From Planctomycetota bacterium (GTDB lineage Bacteria > Planctomycetota > Phycisphaerae > Tepidisphaerales > Tepidisphaeraceae): a stretch of DNA of 54,401 bases. The stretch spans positions 1 through 54,401 of the forward strand of contig JBCDCH010000025.1 of the NCBI GenBank assembly GCA_039182125.1, in the 5' to 3' direction. Positions within the stretch are counted from its first letter, which is position 1. Each line of letters opens with the position of its first letter. Below the pieces are notes generated by a model, which had not been told where the DNA came from, ran no database searches, and was given only the letters and a program-made list of their open reading frames with translations. This document shows, one piece after another, positions 34,481 through 41,905 of the stretch. A program made the position numbers and the translations under genes.

Positions 34481-35923
34481 TCAGCTCTTCTCGCCCCACT
34501 CGGTGTGGAACGTCTCACCGACGGGCTTGTCGAGGCGCTCGTAGGTGTGGGCGCCGAAGTAGTCGCGCTGGGCCTGGATGAGGTTAGCCGGGAGGCGGGC
34601 GGTGCGGTAGCTGTCGTAGTAGGCGAGGCTCGCGCTGAAGCCGGGGACGGGGACGCCCTGGTTGGCGGCAAGGCGAACGACGCGCCGCCAGGCGGCTTGT
34701 CGTTCGGCGATCTCGTTCCTGAACTGCTCGGCCATGAGCAGGTTGGCGATGTCCGGCTCCTTGTTCATCACGCTGGTGATGTCGTTGAGGAAGGCGGCGC
34801 GGATGATGCAGCCGGCCCGCCAGATGCCGGCGACTTCCTTGATCCGCAGACCAAAGTCGAACTCCTTGTCGGCCGCTTGCAGGAGCGTGAAGCCCTGGGC
34901 GTAGGAGCAGATCTTGCTGCAGTAGAGCGCGGCCCGAACGTCCTGGATGAGCTGCTTCTGGTGAATCCACGAACCGTCGGGCTTGGGGCCTTCGAGCACG
35001 CCGTCGGCTTTCACGCGTTCTTCCTTGCGATCGGAGATGCTGCGGGCCATGACCGCCTCGGCGATCGTCGGGATGCTGATGCCCAGGTCCATCGCCGCCT
35101 GCACGGTCCACGCACCGGTACCTTTAGCCTTGGCGGCGTCGCGGATCAGGTCGATGAGGTCTTCCTTGTCGCCCTCGGCCGCTCCGTACTTGAAGATGTC
35201 AACGGTGATGTCAACGAGGAACGACTGAAGGTCCTTACCCTGGTTCCACTCGTGGAAGATGTCGCCGATCTCGGCGTTGGACAAGCCACCGACGCGCTTG
35301 AGCAGGTCGTACGCCTCGGCGATGAGCTGCATGTCGCCGTACTCGATGCCGTTGTGGACCATCTTGACGAAGTGGCCCGCCCCGCCGTTGCCGAGGTAGG
35401 TCACGCAGGGCTGGCCGTCCTCTTCCGCTTTGGCGGCGATCTTCTTGAGGATCTCGTCGACCTCGTCGTAGAGCTTCTCGGTGCCGCCGGGCATGAGCGA
35501 GGGGCCCCAGAGCGCGCCCTCCTCGCCGCCGGAGACGCCACAGCCGAAGAAGCCGAAGCCGTGCGACTCCATGTCCTTGGCCCGCCGTTCGGTGTCGGTG
35601 TAGAGCGAGTTGCCGCCGTCGATGACCATGTCGTCCTTGTCGAGGACTTTCTTGAGATCCTCGAGGACGTAGTCGACCGGCTTGCCGGCCTTGACCATCA
35701 CGAGGATGCGGCGTGGCTTTTGGAGCAGGCCGACGAACTCTTCGTAAGTCGCGCCCATCTTGGCGTTGATGCCGGGGTTTTCCTTGAGGAACTCCTCGGA
35801 CTTGCTGGTGGTTCGGTTGTAGACGGCGATGGGGAAGCCGTTGCGCTCGATGTTCTTGGCAATGTTCTTGCCCATGACTTCGAGGCCGATGATGCCGAAA
35901 GCTTGCGTGGCAGTGTCGCTCAT
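34481..35923 (-). CDS. gnd: 6-phosphogluconate dehydrogenase, decarboxylating
   Basis: 480 residues, the full length of the long dimeric class. It oxidises and decarboxylates 6-phosphogluconate to ribulose 5-phosphate with NADP+ (pentose phosphate pathway, cytoplasm). NADP site IIGLEVMGKNIAKNI with NRT after the second strand; substrate site FFGCGVSGGEEGALWGPSLM (SGG motif); catalytic K and N in HFVKMVHNGIEYGDMQLIAE; C-terminal YFGAHTYERLD and the FHTEW tail that reaches into the partner subunit. ATG 35923 matches the family start. No zwf or pgl gene is adjacent. Confidence 0.95.
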   Translation of the reverse strand: MSDTATQAFGIIGLEVMGKNIAKNIERNGFPIAVYNRTTSKSEEFLKENPGINAKMGATYEEFVGLLQKPRRILVMVKAGKPVDYVLEDLKKVLDKDDMVIDGGNSLYTDTERRAKDMESHGFGFFGCGVSGGEEGALWGPSLMPGGTEKLYDEVDEILKKIAAKAEEDGQPCVTYLGNGGAGHFVKMVHNGIEYGDMQLIAEAYDLLKRVGGLSNAEIGDIFHEWNQGKDLQSFLVDITVDIFKYGAAEGDKEDLIDLIRDAAKAKGTGAWTVQAAMDLGISIPTIAEAVMARSISDRKEERVKADGVLEGPKPDGSWIHQKQLIQDVRAALYCSKICSYAQGFTLLQAADKEFDFGLRIKEVAGIWRAGCIIRAAFLNDITSVMNKEPDIANLLMAEQFRNEIAERQAAWRRVVRLAANQGVPVPGFSASLAYYDSYRTARLPANLIQAQRDYFGAHTYERLDKPVGETFHTEWGEKS

Positions 35924-36008
35924 GGTGGATGTTCTAGTCGACCAAGGGCCGAAGGTCATGGGCCAAAGCGGTTAGAATTTCACCCACGGTCCGACGGACG
36001 CATGTCGG

Positions 36009-37109
36009 CTACCGCAGCACGCGAGTGGCCGACCCGTCGAAGGGAGCGACGTAGAGCTGGCTGGTGCCGGCGTCGGTGTCGGAGACCGGGCGTTTGGCGG
36101 TCCACAGCATCCATTTGCCCGTCGGGTCGAACACGGGCAGACCGTCAAAGCCTGGCGCGTCGGTGACGCGCTGCTTGCCGGTGCCGTCGAGGCTGATGCG
36201 GTAGACCTCGTAGTTGCGATGGCCCTGCTCACTCGTGGCGTAGGCGACGAACTCACCCGACGGGTGCCAGAACGGACCCCAGTTGACGTGGCGGTTGTCG
36301 GTGACGGCGATGATGTTCTCCATGCCCGTGATGTCGCCGTCGGCATTACGGACCAGGTCGCCGACCATGATCTGCAGCAGGTCGTTGCCGGCGTAGTCGG
36401 CCCGCCAGATGACCTTGGAATTGTCGGGGTTGACGAAGGGGCCACCGTCGTAGCCGGGGGCGTCGGTCAGGCGCACGACGCCGGTCCCGTCGGCCCGCAT
36501 GGCGTAGAGCTCCAAGTCCCCATCGCGGTCGGAGGTGAAGATGATGTTGTTGCCGTCGGGGCTGTAAGCACCCTCGGCGTCGTAGGCGTCGTTGTCGGTC
36601 AACGCAATCGGCTTTTTAGTCGGCAGGCCGTCTTCGTCGAGCGTGTCGGTGTAGATCTCCATGGCCGCGTCGAAGTCCCACTCGTAGTCGCCGCCCTCGC
36701 GTTGGTAGCCGGACTGGCCCGAGGGTGAGTCGGGGCGTTTGAGCGTGGAGGCGTAGAGGATGCGTGGCTGGGTGGGGTGGAAGTAGCCGCAGGTGTTGCG
36801 TGAGCCTTCGGGCGTGATACGGACCGGCTCGCTGAGGCCGACGATCTGCTCGCCCTCGAACTGCAACTCGGCGAGGTACATCTGGTAGTGCGCCTCGCCG
36901 AGGGGTTTGGCCTGGAAAATCAGGTGCCGCGTGTCGGGGCAGAAGTACGCTTCGCCCGCGGCATCGAACTGCTCGGCGGTGGTCAGTTGCACCGGCTCGC
37001 CGAGCGTGGTGCGGGTCTCGGTGCGTTGGTAGGTGCTGGTTGTTTTGCCGCAGCCGGCCAACAGTCCACACCCAATCATTAAAATCGCGATTATCCGTGC
37101 AGAAGTCAT
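36009..37109 (-). CDS. TolB-like PD40 beta-propeller lipoprotein
   Basis: 366 residues. A lipoprotein signal ends at LLAGC (Cys about 20). The mature part has PD40/WD40-like TolB repeats: DAEGAYSPDGNNIIFTSDRD, DLELYAMRADGTGVVRLTD, WGPFWHPSGEFVAYATSEQ and YEVYRISLDGTGKQRVTD. They form a beta-propeller of about six blades, anchored to a membrane and facing outside the cytoplasm. The family often carries out binding rather than catalysis. It is 85 bases upstream of gnd on the same strand but is unlikely to be related in function. Confidence 0.82.
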   Translation of the reverse strand: MTSARIIAILMIGCGLLAGCGKTTSTYQRTETRTTLGEPVQLTTAEQFDAAGEAYFCPDTRHLIFQAKPLGEAHYQMYLAELQFEGEQIVGLSEPVRITPEGSRNTCGYFHPTQPRILYASTLKRPDSPSGQSGYQREGGDYEWDFDAAMEIYTDTLDEDGLPTKKPIALTDNDAYDAEGAYSPDGNNIIFTSDRDGDLELYAMRADGTGVVRLTDAPGYDGGPFVNPDNSKVIWRADYAGNDLLQIMVGDLVRNADGDITGMENIIAVTDNRHVNWGPFWHPSGEFVAYATSEQGHRNYEVYRISLDGTGKQRVTDAPGFDGLPVFDPTGKWMLWTAKRPVSDTDAGTSQLYVAPFDGSATRVLR

Positions 37110-37281
37110 GAGATGATCGTAGAACAAGGATGCGGTCGGCCGATGCGACCGTGTGTCGTTTGTTCGAGGAGTCGACCGGCGTGGCCAAAGCGGGGGTGCG
37201 TGGGTCGGAGTGAATGCACCCGCATCGACCCGTGGGCGGGGCCGACAGGCCCGGTCGTTGGTCGATCGATCGGTCACGCCC

Positions 37282-37920
37282 ATGGCCCTGTCCAAACCAC
37301 TGCTGCGTCGGCTCCACGCGGAGGTGTGCGCCCCGCCGCCAACGCCGGCACAGGGCGTGGCGCAGCGCCGCCTCGCCGACGACGCCGACCGGCTCTGGAC
37401 CCGGCTCACCGATTGGCTCGGCCGCGGCGACATGGTCAGCGATGCCGACAACGACGCACTCCAACTGGCCTGCTGGGCGTTGCAGCTACCCTCGGCCCGT
37501 GGCGATTTGCCGACGGGCAAGTTCGGCGTCGCCTCCATGCGTGACCGGGCCGAGCGGTCAGCGGAACTGCTGGTGACCGACCTCGCCGACGACATCGACG
37601 ACGACCTACTGGACCGCACGGTTCGGCTGCTCCAGGAGTTGCACCGCCGGCCACCGATGCTCGAAGAGGCGAAGCTGCTCAGCGACGCGGTCAACCTCGA
37701 CGACTTCGGCATCGGCGGCTTCGTGCAACAGGTCGGCCGGCTCGCCATCAGCGGCGACGGGCTCACCGCCCTGCTCGACGCGACCCGCGCCCGCAGTCGC
37801 TACGGCTACTGGACCGCCCGCCTTGGCGACGAGTTCCACTTCGACTTCGCCCGCCAACTCGCCGAGAAGCGCCTCGAAACGTGGCTGGACGTCGCGCGGC
37901 TGCTGGAGGAGGAAGTCTGA
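37282..37920 (+). CDS. Protein of unknown function
   Basis: 212 residues from ATG 37282. All-helical in appearance: PLLRRLHAEV, LADDADRLWTRLTDWLGRGD, ALQLACWALQLPS, RDRAERSAELLVTDLADDI, RTVRLLQELHRRPPMLEEAKLLSDAVNLDDFGIGG (cited in parts) and a final EKRLETWLDVARLLEEEV. Several His and Asp residues occur (ELHRRPP, LSDAVN), loosely like a degenerate HD fold, but I cannot show the ligand set. No signal or membrane helix. It may be cotranscribed with the amidohydrolase downstream, although a large hairpin separates them. Confidence 0.6.
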   Translation: MALSKPLLRRLHAEVCAPPPTPAQGVAQRRLADDADRLWTRLTDWLGRGDMVSDADNDALQLACWALQLPSARGDLPTGKFGVASMRDRAERSAELLVTDLADDIDDDLLDRTVRLLQELHRRPPMLEEAKLLSDAVNLDDFGIGGFVQQVGRLAISGDGLTALLDATRARSRYGYWTARLGDEFHFDFARQLAEKRLETWLDVARLLEEEV

Positions 37921-37922
37921 AA

Positions 37923-38009
37923 CATGAAGCCGAGGGATGAGTCCGCGAATCCCCGGGTGCTGGCGGCGTTCGACCCGGGGATTCGCTACGCTCGTCCCTC
38001 GGCTTCATG
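37923..38009. repeat. Long inverted repeat upstream of the amidohydrolase gene
   Basis: Arms of 36 and 37 bases (37923-37958 and 37973-38009) begin CATGAAGCCGAGGGA and end GCGAATCCCCGGGT when aligned; they differ at only a few positions. The loop is 14 bases. The right arm ends with an ATG (38007) in frame with the next gene. Confidence 0.85.
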
Positions 38010-38018
38010 CGCACCAAC

Positions 38019-39170
38019 ATGCTCCTTCGTGCTCGAACAGTTCTGCCCATCACCGACGCACCCATCGACGGGGGCATGGTGCGTGTCGCGGACGGGAAGA
38101 TCGTCGAGGTCGGCGTCGGGCTCGACGGGATCGTGACGGACCTGGGCGACGTGACGCTGTTGCCGGGGTTGGTGAATGCGCACACGCACCTGGAGTTGTC
38201 GTTGTGCGAGTCGGAGCCGTTGCCCGAGGGCGGGTTCGTGCCGTGGGTGATGGGTTTGCGTCAGCGTTCGAAGCTCGACGGGACCAACGACCCGTTCCAC
38301 GCGGCCCAGGCGATGGGACGCGGCGTGGCCGAATCGATGCGGTTCGGCGTCACTTGCGTCGGCGACATCACCCGGCTGCCAAACCTGACCCGCCCCACGC
38401 TCGCCGCCGCCCCGATGCGCAGCGTCAGCTACGGCGAAGTCCTCGCGCCGTCCGGGAAGGCACACCTGGCCGACGGGATGGTCGCCGCCGCCGTCGAGGC
38501 CAACGCAAGTGGCGAACATCTGACCATCGGTGTCTCGCCCCACGCGCCCTACACCGTCGAGCGTGACGGTTGGGAAGCGTGCCTGGCGACCGGGCTGCCG
38601 ATCAGCACGCACCTGGCGGAGCTGACCGAGGAGGCCGAGTACGTGCGTCATCGCACCGGGCCGTTCGCGGATCTGATCCGGGACTCCGGCTATTGGGCCG
38701 ACGGTCTGCCGACCTTCGACGGCTCGCCCGTGGAGTTCGCCGAGTCGATCGGGCTGCTCGAACGAAACGCCGTGCTGGCCCATGTGAACTACGCCGATGA
38801 CGCCGACCTTGACTTGCTAGCAGGCGGCAACTGCTCGGTCACGTTTTGTCCGCGGACCCATTTGTTCTTCGAGCACCCGCCCCACCGCTGGCGCGAGATG
38901 CTCAAGCACGGGATCAACCTCTGCCTCGGCACCGACAGCCGCGCGAGTTCGCCCGACCTGGACCTGCGGGCCGAGTGTCGGCTACTGCGCGGGCAGGTCG
39001 ACGACGCAACGCTGCTGCGGTTGGTCACGGACAATGCCGGCGTCGCATTGGGGATCGAGGTCGGCCGGCTCGCGCCCGGCTTCCATGCGGACATGATTGC
39101 CATCGCCGGCGACGTGTTCGATGGCGAGATCGTGGGCCGATGGGTTGGTGGCAAACGGGCCGACGGGTAA
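38019..39170 (+). CDS. Metal-dependent amidohydrolase
   Basis: 383 residues from ATG 38019; ATG 38007 adds four residues but lies inside a hairpin arm. TIM-barrel amidohydrolase ligands: HxH in LVNAHTHLELS, His in PISTHLAELTEEAE, His in VLAHVNYAD and Asp in LGTDSRASSPDLD. NAHTHLELS is common in the aminodeoxyfutalosine deaminase (MqnX-like) and chlorohydrolase branches, so deamination of a purine-like substrate is plausible; planctomycetes may use the futalosine pathway for menaquinone. The assignment is not firm. A VOC protein gene starts four bases after its stop codon. Confidence 0.8.
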   Translation: MLLRARTVLPITDAPIDGGMVRVADGKIVEVGVGLDGIVTDLGDVTLLPGLVNAHTHLELSLCESEPLPEGGFVPWVMGLRQRSKLDGTNDPFHAAQAMGRGVAESMRFGVTCVGDITRLPNLTRPTLAAAPMRSVSYGEVLAPSGKAHLADGMVAAAVEANASGEHLTIGVSPHAPYTVERDGWEACLATGLPISTHLAELTEEAEYVRHRTGPFADLIRDSGYWADGLPTFDGSPVEFAESIGLLERNAVLAHVNYADDADLDLLAGGNCSVTFCPRTHLFFEHPPHRWREMLKHGINLCLGTDSRASSPDLDLRAECRLLRGQVDDATLLRLVTDNAGVALGIEVGRLAPGFHADMIAIAGDVFDGEIVGRWVGGKRADG

Positions 39171-39174
39171 CGTC

Positions 39175-39612
39175 ATGCGCATGGCTTGGCACCCGCACAT
39201 CAGCATCGTGACGCTCGGCGTGGCCGACGTCGCCGTCTCCACCGCGTTCTACGAACGCCTCGGCTGGAAGAAGGCGTCAGGCTCGAACGAGCACATCAGC
39301 TTTTTCAAACTCTCGGGCACCGTCTTCGGCTTGTACGGCCGGGCGGCGCTGGCCGAGGACGCGGAAGTCTCCGCCGAAGGCAACGGTTTCCGTGGCGTGA
39401 CGCTCGCGCACAATCTCAACAGCCGCGCGGAAGTCGACGAAGCGTTCGCCTTCGCCGTCGACTGCGGCGCTACACCGATCAAGGAGCCACAGGAAGTCTT
39501 CTGGGGCGGCTACTCCGGCTACATCGCCGACCCCGACGGCCACCTCTGGGAGATCGCCCACAACCCGTTCTCTCCCAACGACGAGAACGGACAGATGCAG
39601 ATGGAGGATTGA
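39175..39612 (+). CDS. VOC superfamily (glyoxalase-like) protein
   Basis: 145 residues. HISIVTLGVADVAVSTAFYERLGW is a classic VOC opening (cited as pattern: HxSIVTLGVADV, then FYERLGW). SFFKLSGTVFGLYG and YIADPDGHLWEIAHNPF complete a two-module fold; the H/E pair near the end (DGHLWEIAHN) fits a metal site. It may be a lyase, a dioxygenase or a resistance-type binding protein; the specific role is not clear. ATG 39175 or 39181 is the start. It follows the amidohydrolase by four bases, so they are likely cotranscribed. Confidence 0.82.
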   Translation: MRMAWHPHISIVTLGVADVAVSTAFYERLGWKKASGSNEHISFFKLSGTVFGLYGRAALAEDAEVSAEGNGFRGVTLAHNLNSRAEVDEAFAFAVDCGATPIKEPQEVFWGGYSGYIADPDGHLWEIAHNPFSPNDENGQMQMED

Positions 39613-39619
39613 ACGAACG

Positions 39620-39696
39620 CCCCAAAGCCCACGGCTTCAGCCGCAGGTCGGCGGGGAGCGTCGCGGACCCACGGCTGAAGCCGTGGGCTTTTGGGG
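39620..39696. terminator. Inverted repeat between convergent VOC and hpt genes
   Basis: CCCCAAAGCCCACGGCTTCA at the start of the left arm (39620-39643) is the inverse of the right arm (39672-39696), differing by one extra A. Each arm holds the palindrome CGGCTTCAGCCG or CGGCTGAAGCCG. It lies between two stop codons and can act as a terminator for both strands. The AAGCCCACGGCTgAAGCCGTGGGC type of element recurs in planctomycete genomes as I recall. Confidence 0.75.
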
Positions 39697-39700
39697 GAGA

Positions 39701-40261
39701 TCAACTGAACGTCTCGTCCTTGAGCACGACGATGTCGGGGAGATTGCGGTACATGTCGTTGTAGTCCAGCCCGTAGCCGACGACGAACGCATCGGGGATG
39801 TCGAAGCCGACGTAATCGCCCACGACGTCCGCGGCCTCGGGGCGATTTTCCTTGCGCAGCAACACGCAGGTCTTGACCGACTTGGCACCGAGCTCTTTCA
39901 GTTCGGCGGTGACGGCACGCAGCGTGTTGCCGCTGTCGAGGATGTCATCCACGAGCAACACCGGCCGACCGACGACGCGCTCCTTGAGCTTCTCGATCTG
40001 ATCCTCGACAAACTTCACGCCCTGGCTGGTCGTCGCGGTGCCGGGGTAGCTGCTGACGGTGAGCAAACCGATCTTCATCGGCACCGGCATGCGTCGGATC
40101 AGGTCGCACGTGAACACCATCGCTCCGGTGAGGATTGGCACGATGATCAGCCCGTCCTCGCCCTCGTAATCGTGAACGATGTCGGCGGCCATCGCGCCCA
40201 CGCGAGAAAGGATCTGATCGCTGGTGAGCAGGACGCGGTCGATACCGGAGTGGCCGTGCAT
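39701..40261 (-). CDS. hpt: Hypoxanthine phosphoribosyltransferase
   Basis: 186 residues from ATG 40261. It makes IMP or GMP from hypoxanthine or guanine and PRPP (purine salvage). The PRPP-binding loop VLLVDDILDSGNTL is decisive; LLTVSSYPGTATTSQGVKFV is the flexible catalytic loop; VPILTGAMVFTCDLIRR and YVGFDIPDAFVVGYGLDYND complete the family pattern. The start overlaps the start of the divergent membrane-protein gene: the two ATGs share bases 40260-40261. Confidence 0.92.
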   Translation of the reverse strand: MHGHSGIDRVLLTSDQILSRVGAMAADIVHDYEGEDGLIIVPILTGAMVFTCDLIRRMPVPMKIGLLTVSSYPGTATTSQGVKFVEDQIEKLKERVVGRPVLLVDDILDSGNTLRAVTAELKELGAKSVKTCVLLRKENRPEAADVVGDYVGFDIPDAFVVGYGLDYNDMYRNLPDIVVLKDETFS

Positions 40262-41855
40262 GGGCAAAGCGTACCCGGTCGGCGGCAAGCCGCTACCCTT
40301 GGCGGCCTTGCGTGAAGCCGACACCATCTCGCTCCGACGAACGTTCCTGTTGGTGGCGAAGAACGTGGTGGGCTGGTTGTTCATCCTCGCGTCGCCCTTG
40401 CTGGGGATCACGCTACCCGGGCCTGGCGGGATTCCGGTGTTCCTGATCGGCTTCGCGCTGGTGACGTTTCCGGGCAAACGCAAACTTACCACGCGGTTTC
40501 TCAGCGGTCGCAGGCTCGAACTAAGCGATCGGCTGCTCGTGGGCCTCTCGACGCTCGCGGCGGTGCTGGTGACCGTCGGACTCGTCACGTACGGGGCCGC
40601 GCAGTTTGATCGGATCGAGTCCCTGCTCGAAGACTACGCGCTGGGGACCGGGGCGTTGGTGCCCTTCACCGCGTTGGCCGTGCTCACGTCGTTTGCGACG
40701 GCGTGGGTCGGATTGCAGGTGCTCAACTGGTCGCTCGGAAAAATCCCGAAGCTGCGCCGGCTGGCGCGTCGCTGGTTCAAGAAGTTCGGCCTGCGACTGC
40801 TGCCGCCCCGCCGCAAGCACGGCCGATCCGGCGAGGGTGAAATCCTCGAACTTTCGGAGACATCGCAACGCAAACTCCGCAGGGTGTGGTCGATCGCCGG
40901 CCCGTGGCTGGCGCGGATGGTGGTCACATCGTTCGCGCTGGGGCTGCTTTGGTTGATCGTGCTGCCGTTGCTACGCGGCATCGGCGAGGTGCCGCGGCTG
41001 CTGCGTGGAATCGACGTACTGGGCCTGGTGCTGGCGGCGGGCGTGCTGCTGGCGTATCTGCTGGTCGCTCGGCCGGCGCTTTGGCGGGCGGTGCTCGCGG
41101 GGCTCGGGCACTGGATACCTTTGCGGGAGGCGTCGAAAGTCTGGACCGTGGCGGAACTGGCCGGCTACCTGCCGGTAAACATGTTGCCGCTGCTGGGTCG
41201 GCCGTATCTGCTGCGACCGTTCGGCGTCCCGGCACGCACGACCTGGTCGGCACGCTTTTACGAGACGGCGATCATCCTCGCGGCGTCGCTGATGACCGCC
41301 GCCCTGTTTCTCGTCGGCGCGGCGATTGGCGAAGTGGACCTGCGCGTGCCGACGTGGTCGGTCGTTGCGGTGGCGGCCGCGGTGCTGGTCGGTGCGCCGT
41401 TGATCCTCCGACCGACTTGGCTGCGTCGGATTTTCAACATCATCGCCGACCTCCTCGACCGGCCGCCGCTCGCGTCGGGATTGGGTGAAGCACGGCTTTA
41501 CACAATTCTCGGGCTGGGCGTCGTCGGTCAAGCGTTGTTTGCAATCGCGGGAGCGTCGGTGGTGGCCGATGTCTTGCGGCTGCACGGCGGCGAGATCGCG
41601 CTGTGTGCGGCGGCGGTCGCGGTAGCGTATGCCGCGGGCAACACCGCCCGGCCCGTCCCCGCCGGCCTTGGCGTGCGCGAGCTGGTTCTTTACGGCATGC
41701 TCCGACTACTGCTGCCCGACGGCGCGGTCACGATGAACCCGATCGACCGGGATGCCGCGTTCGCACTGGCGGCGATCACACTGCGCGTGTGGACGCTGCT
41801 GGGCGAGATCATCGCCGTTGTGGTCGATGTGTGGTTGATGCGAGGCAAGGGTTGA
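40260..41855 (+). CDS. PGPGW domain fused to AglD/MprF-type lysylphosphatidylglycerol synthase membrane domain
   Basis: 531 residues if ATG 40260 is used. Since this ATG overlaps the hpt start codon, a later start (for example TTG near 40300) is likely. Residues about 40-80 read LFILASPLLGITLPGPGGIPVFLIG, cited as LGITLPGPGGIPVFLIG, the PGPGW-type two-helix motif. From about residue 210 a polytopic domain of roughly eight helices follows (WLARMVVTSFALGLLWLIVL, VLGLVLAAGVLLAYLLVARP, AVAVAYAAGNTARPVPAGLG, ending ELVLYGMLRLLLP...LLGEIIAVVVDVWL), matching the lysylphosphatidylglycerol synthase transmembrane (UPF0104) family. It may move or modify membrane lipids. The catalytic soluble domain of MprF is absent. 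Confidence 0.72.
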   Translation: MGKAYPVGGKPLPLAALREADTISLRRTFLLVAKNVVGWLFILASPLLGITLPGPGGIPVFLIGFALVTFPGKRKLTTRFLSGRRLELSDRLLVGLSTLAAVLVTVGLVTYGAAQFDRIESLLEDYALGTGALVPFTALAVLTSFATAWVGLQVLNWSLGKIPKLRRLARRWFKKFGLRLLPPRRKHGRSGEGEILELSETSQRKLRRVWSIAGPWLARMVVTSFALGLLWLIVLPLLRGIGEVPRLLRGIDVLGLVLAAGVLLAYLLVARPALWRAVLAGLGHWIPLREASKVWTVAELAGYLPVNMLPLLGRPYLLRPFGVPARTTWSARFYETAIILAASLMTAALFLVGAAIGEVDLRVPTWSVVAVAAAVLVGAPLILRPTWLRRIFNIIADLLDRPPLASGLGEARLYTILGLGVVGQALFAIAGASVVADVLRLHGGEIALCAAAVAVAYAAGNTARPVPAGLGVRELVLYGMLRLLLPDGAVTMNPIDRDAAFALAAITLRVWTLLGEIIAVVVDVWLMRGKG

Positions 41856-41905
41856 TGCGAGGCAAGCACCGCTAAGCGGCGACCGAAGCGAGCCTCGACC
41901 GGTGA

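Noticed and set aside
34505-36166. 553-codon plus-strand frame opposite gnd
   Set aside because: gnd is a full-length, unmistakable enzyme on the minus strand; the other frame is compositional.
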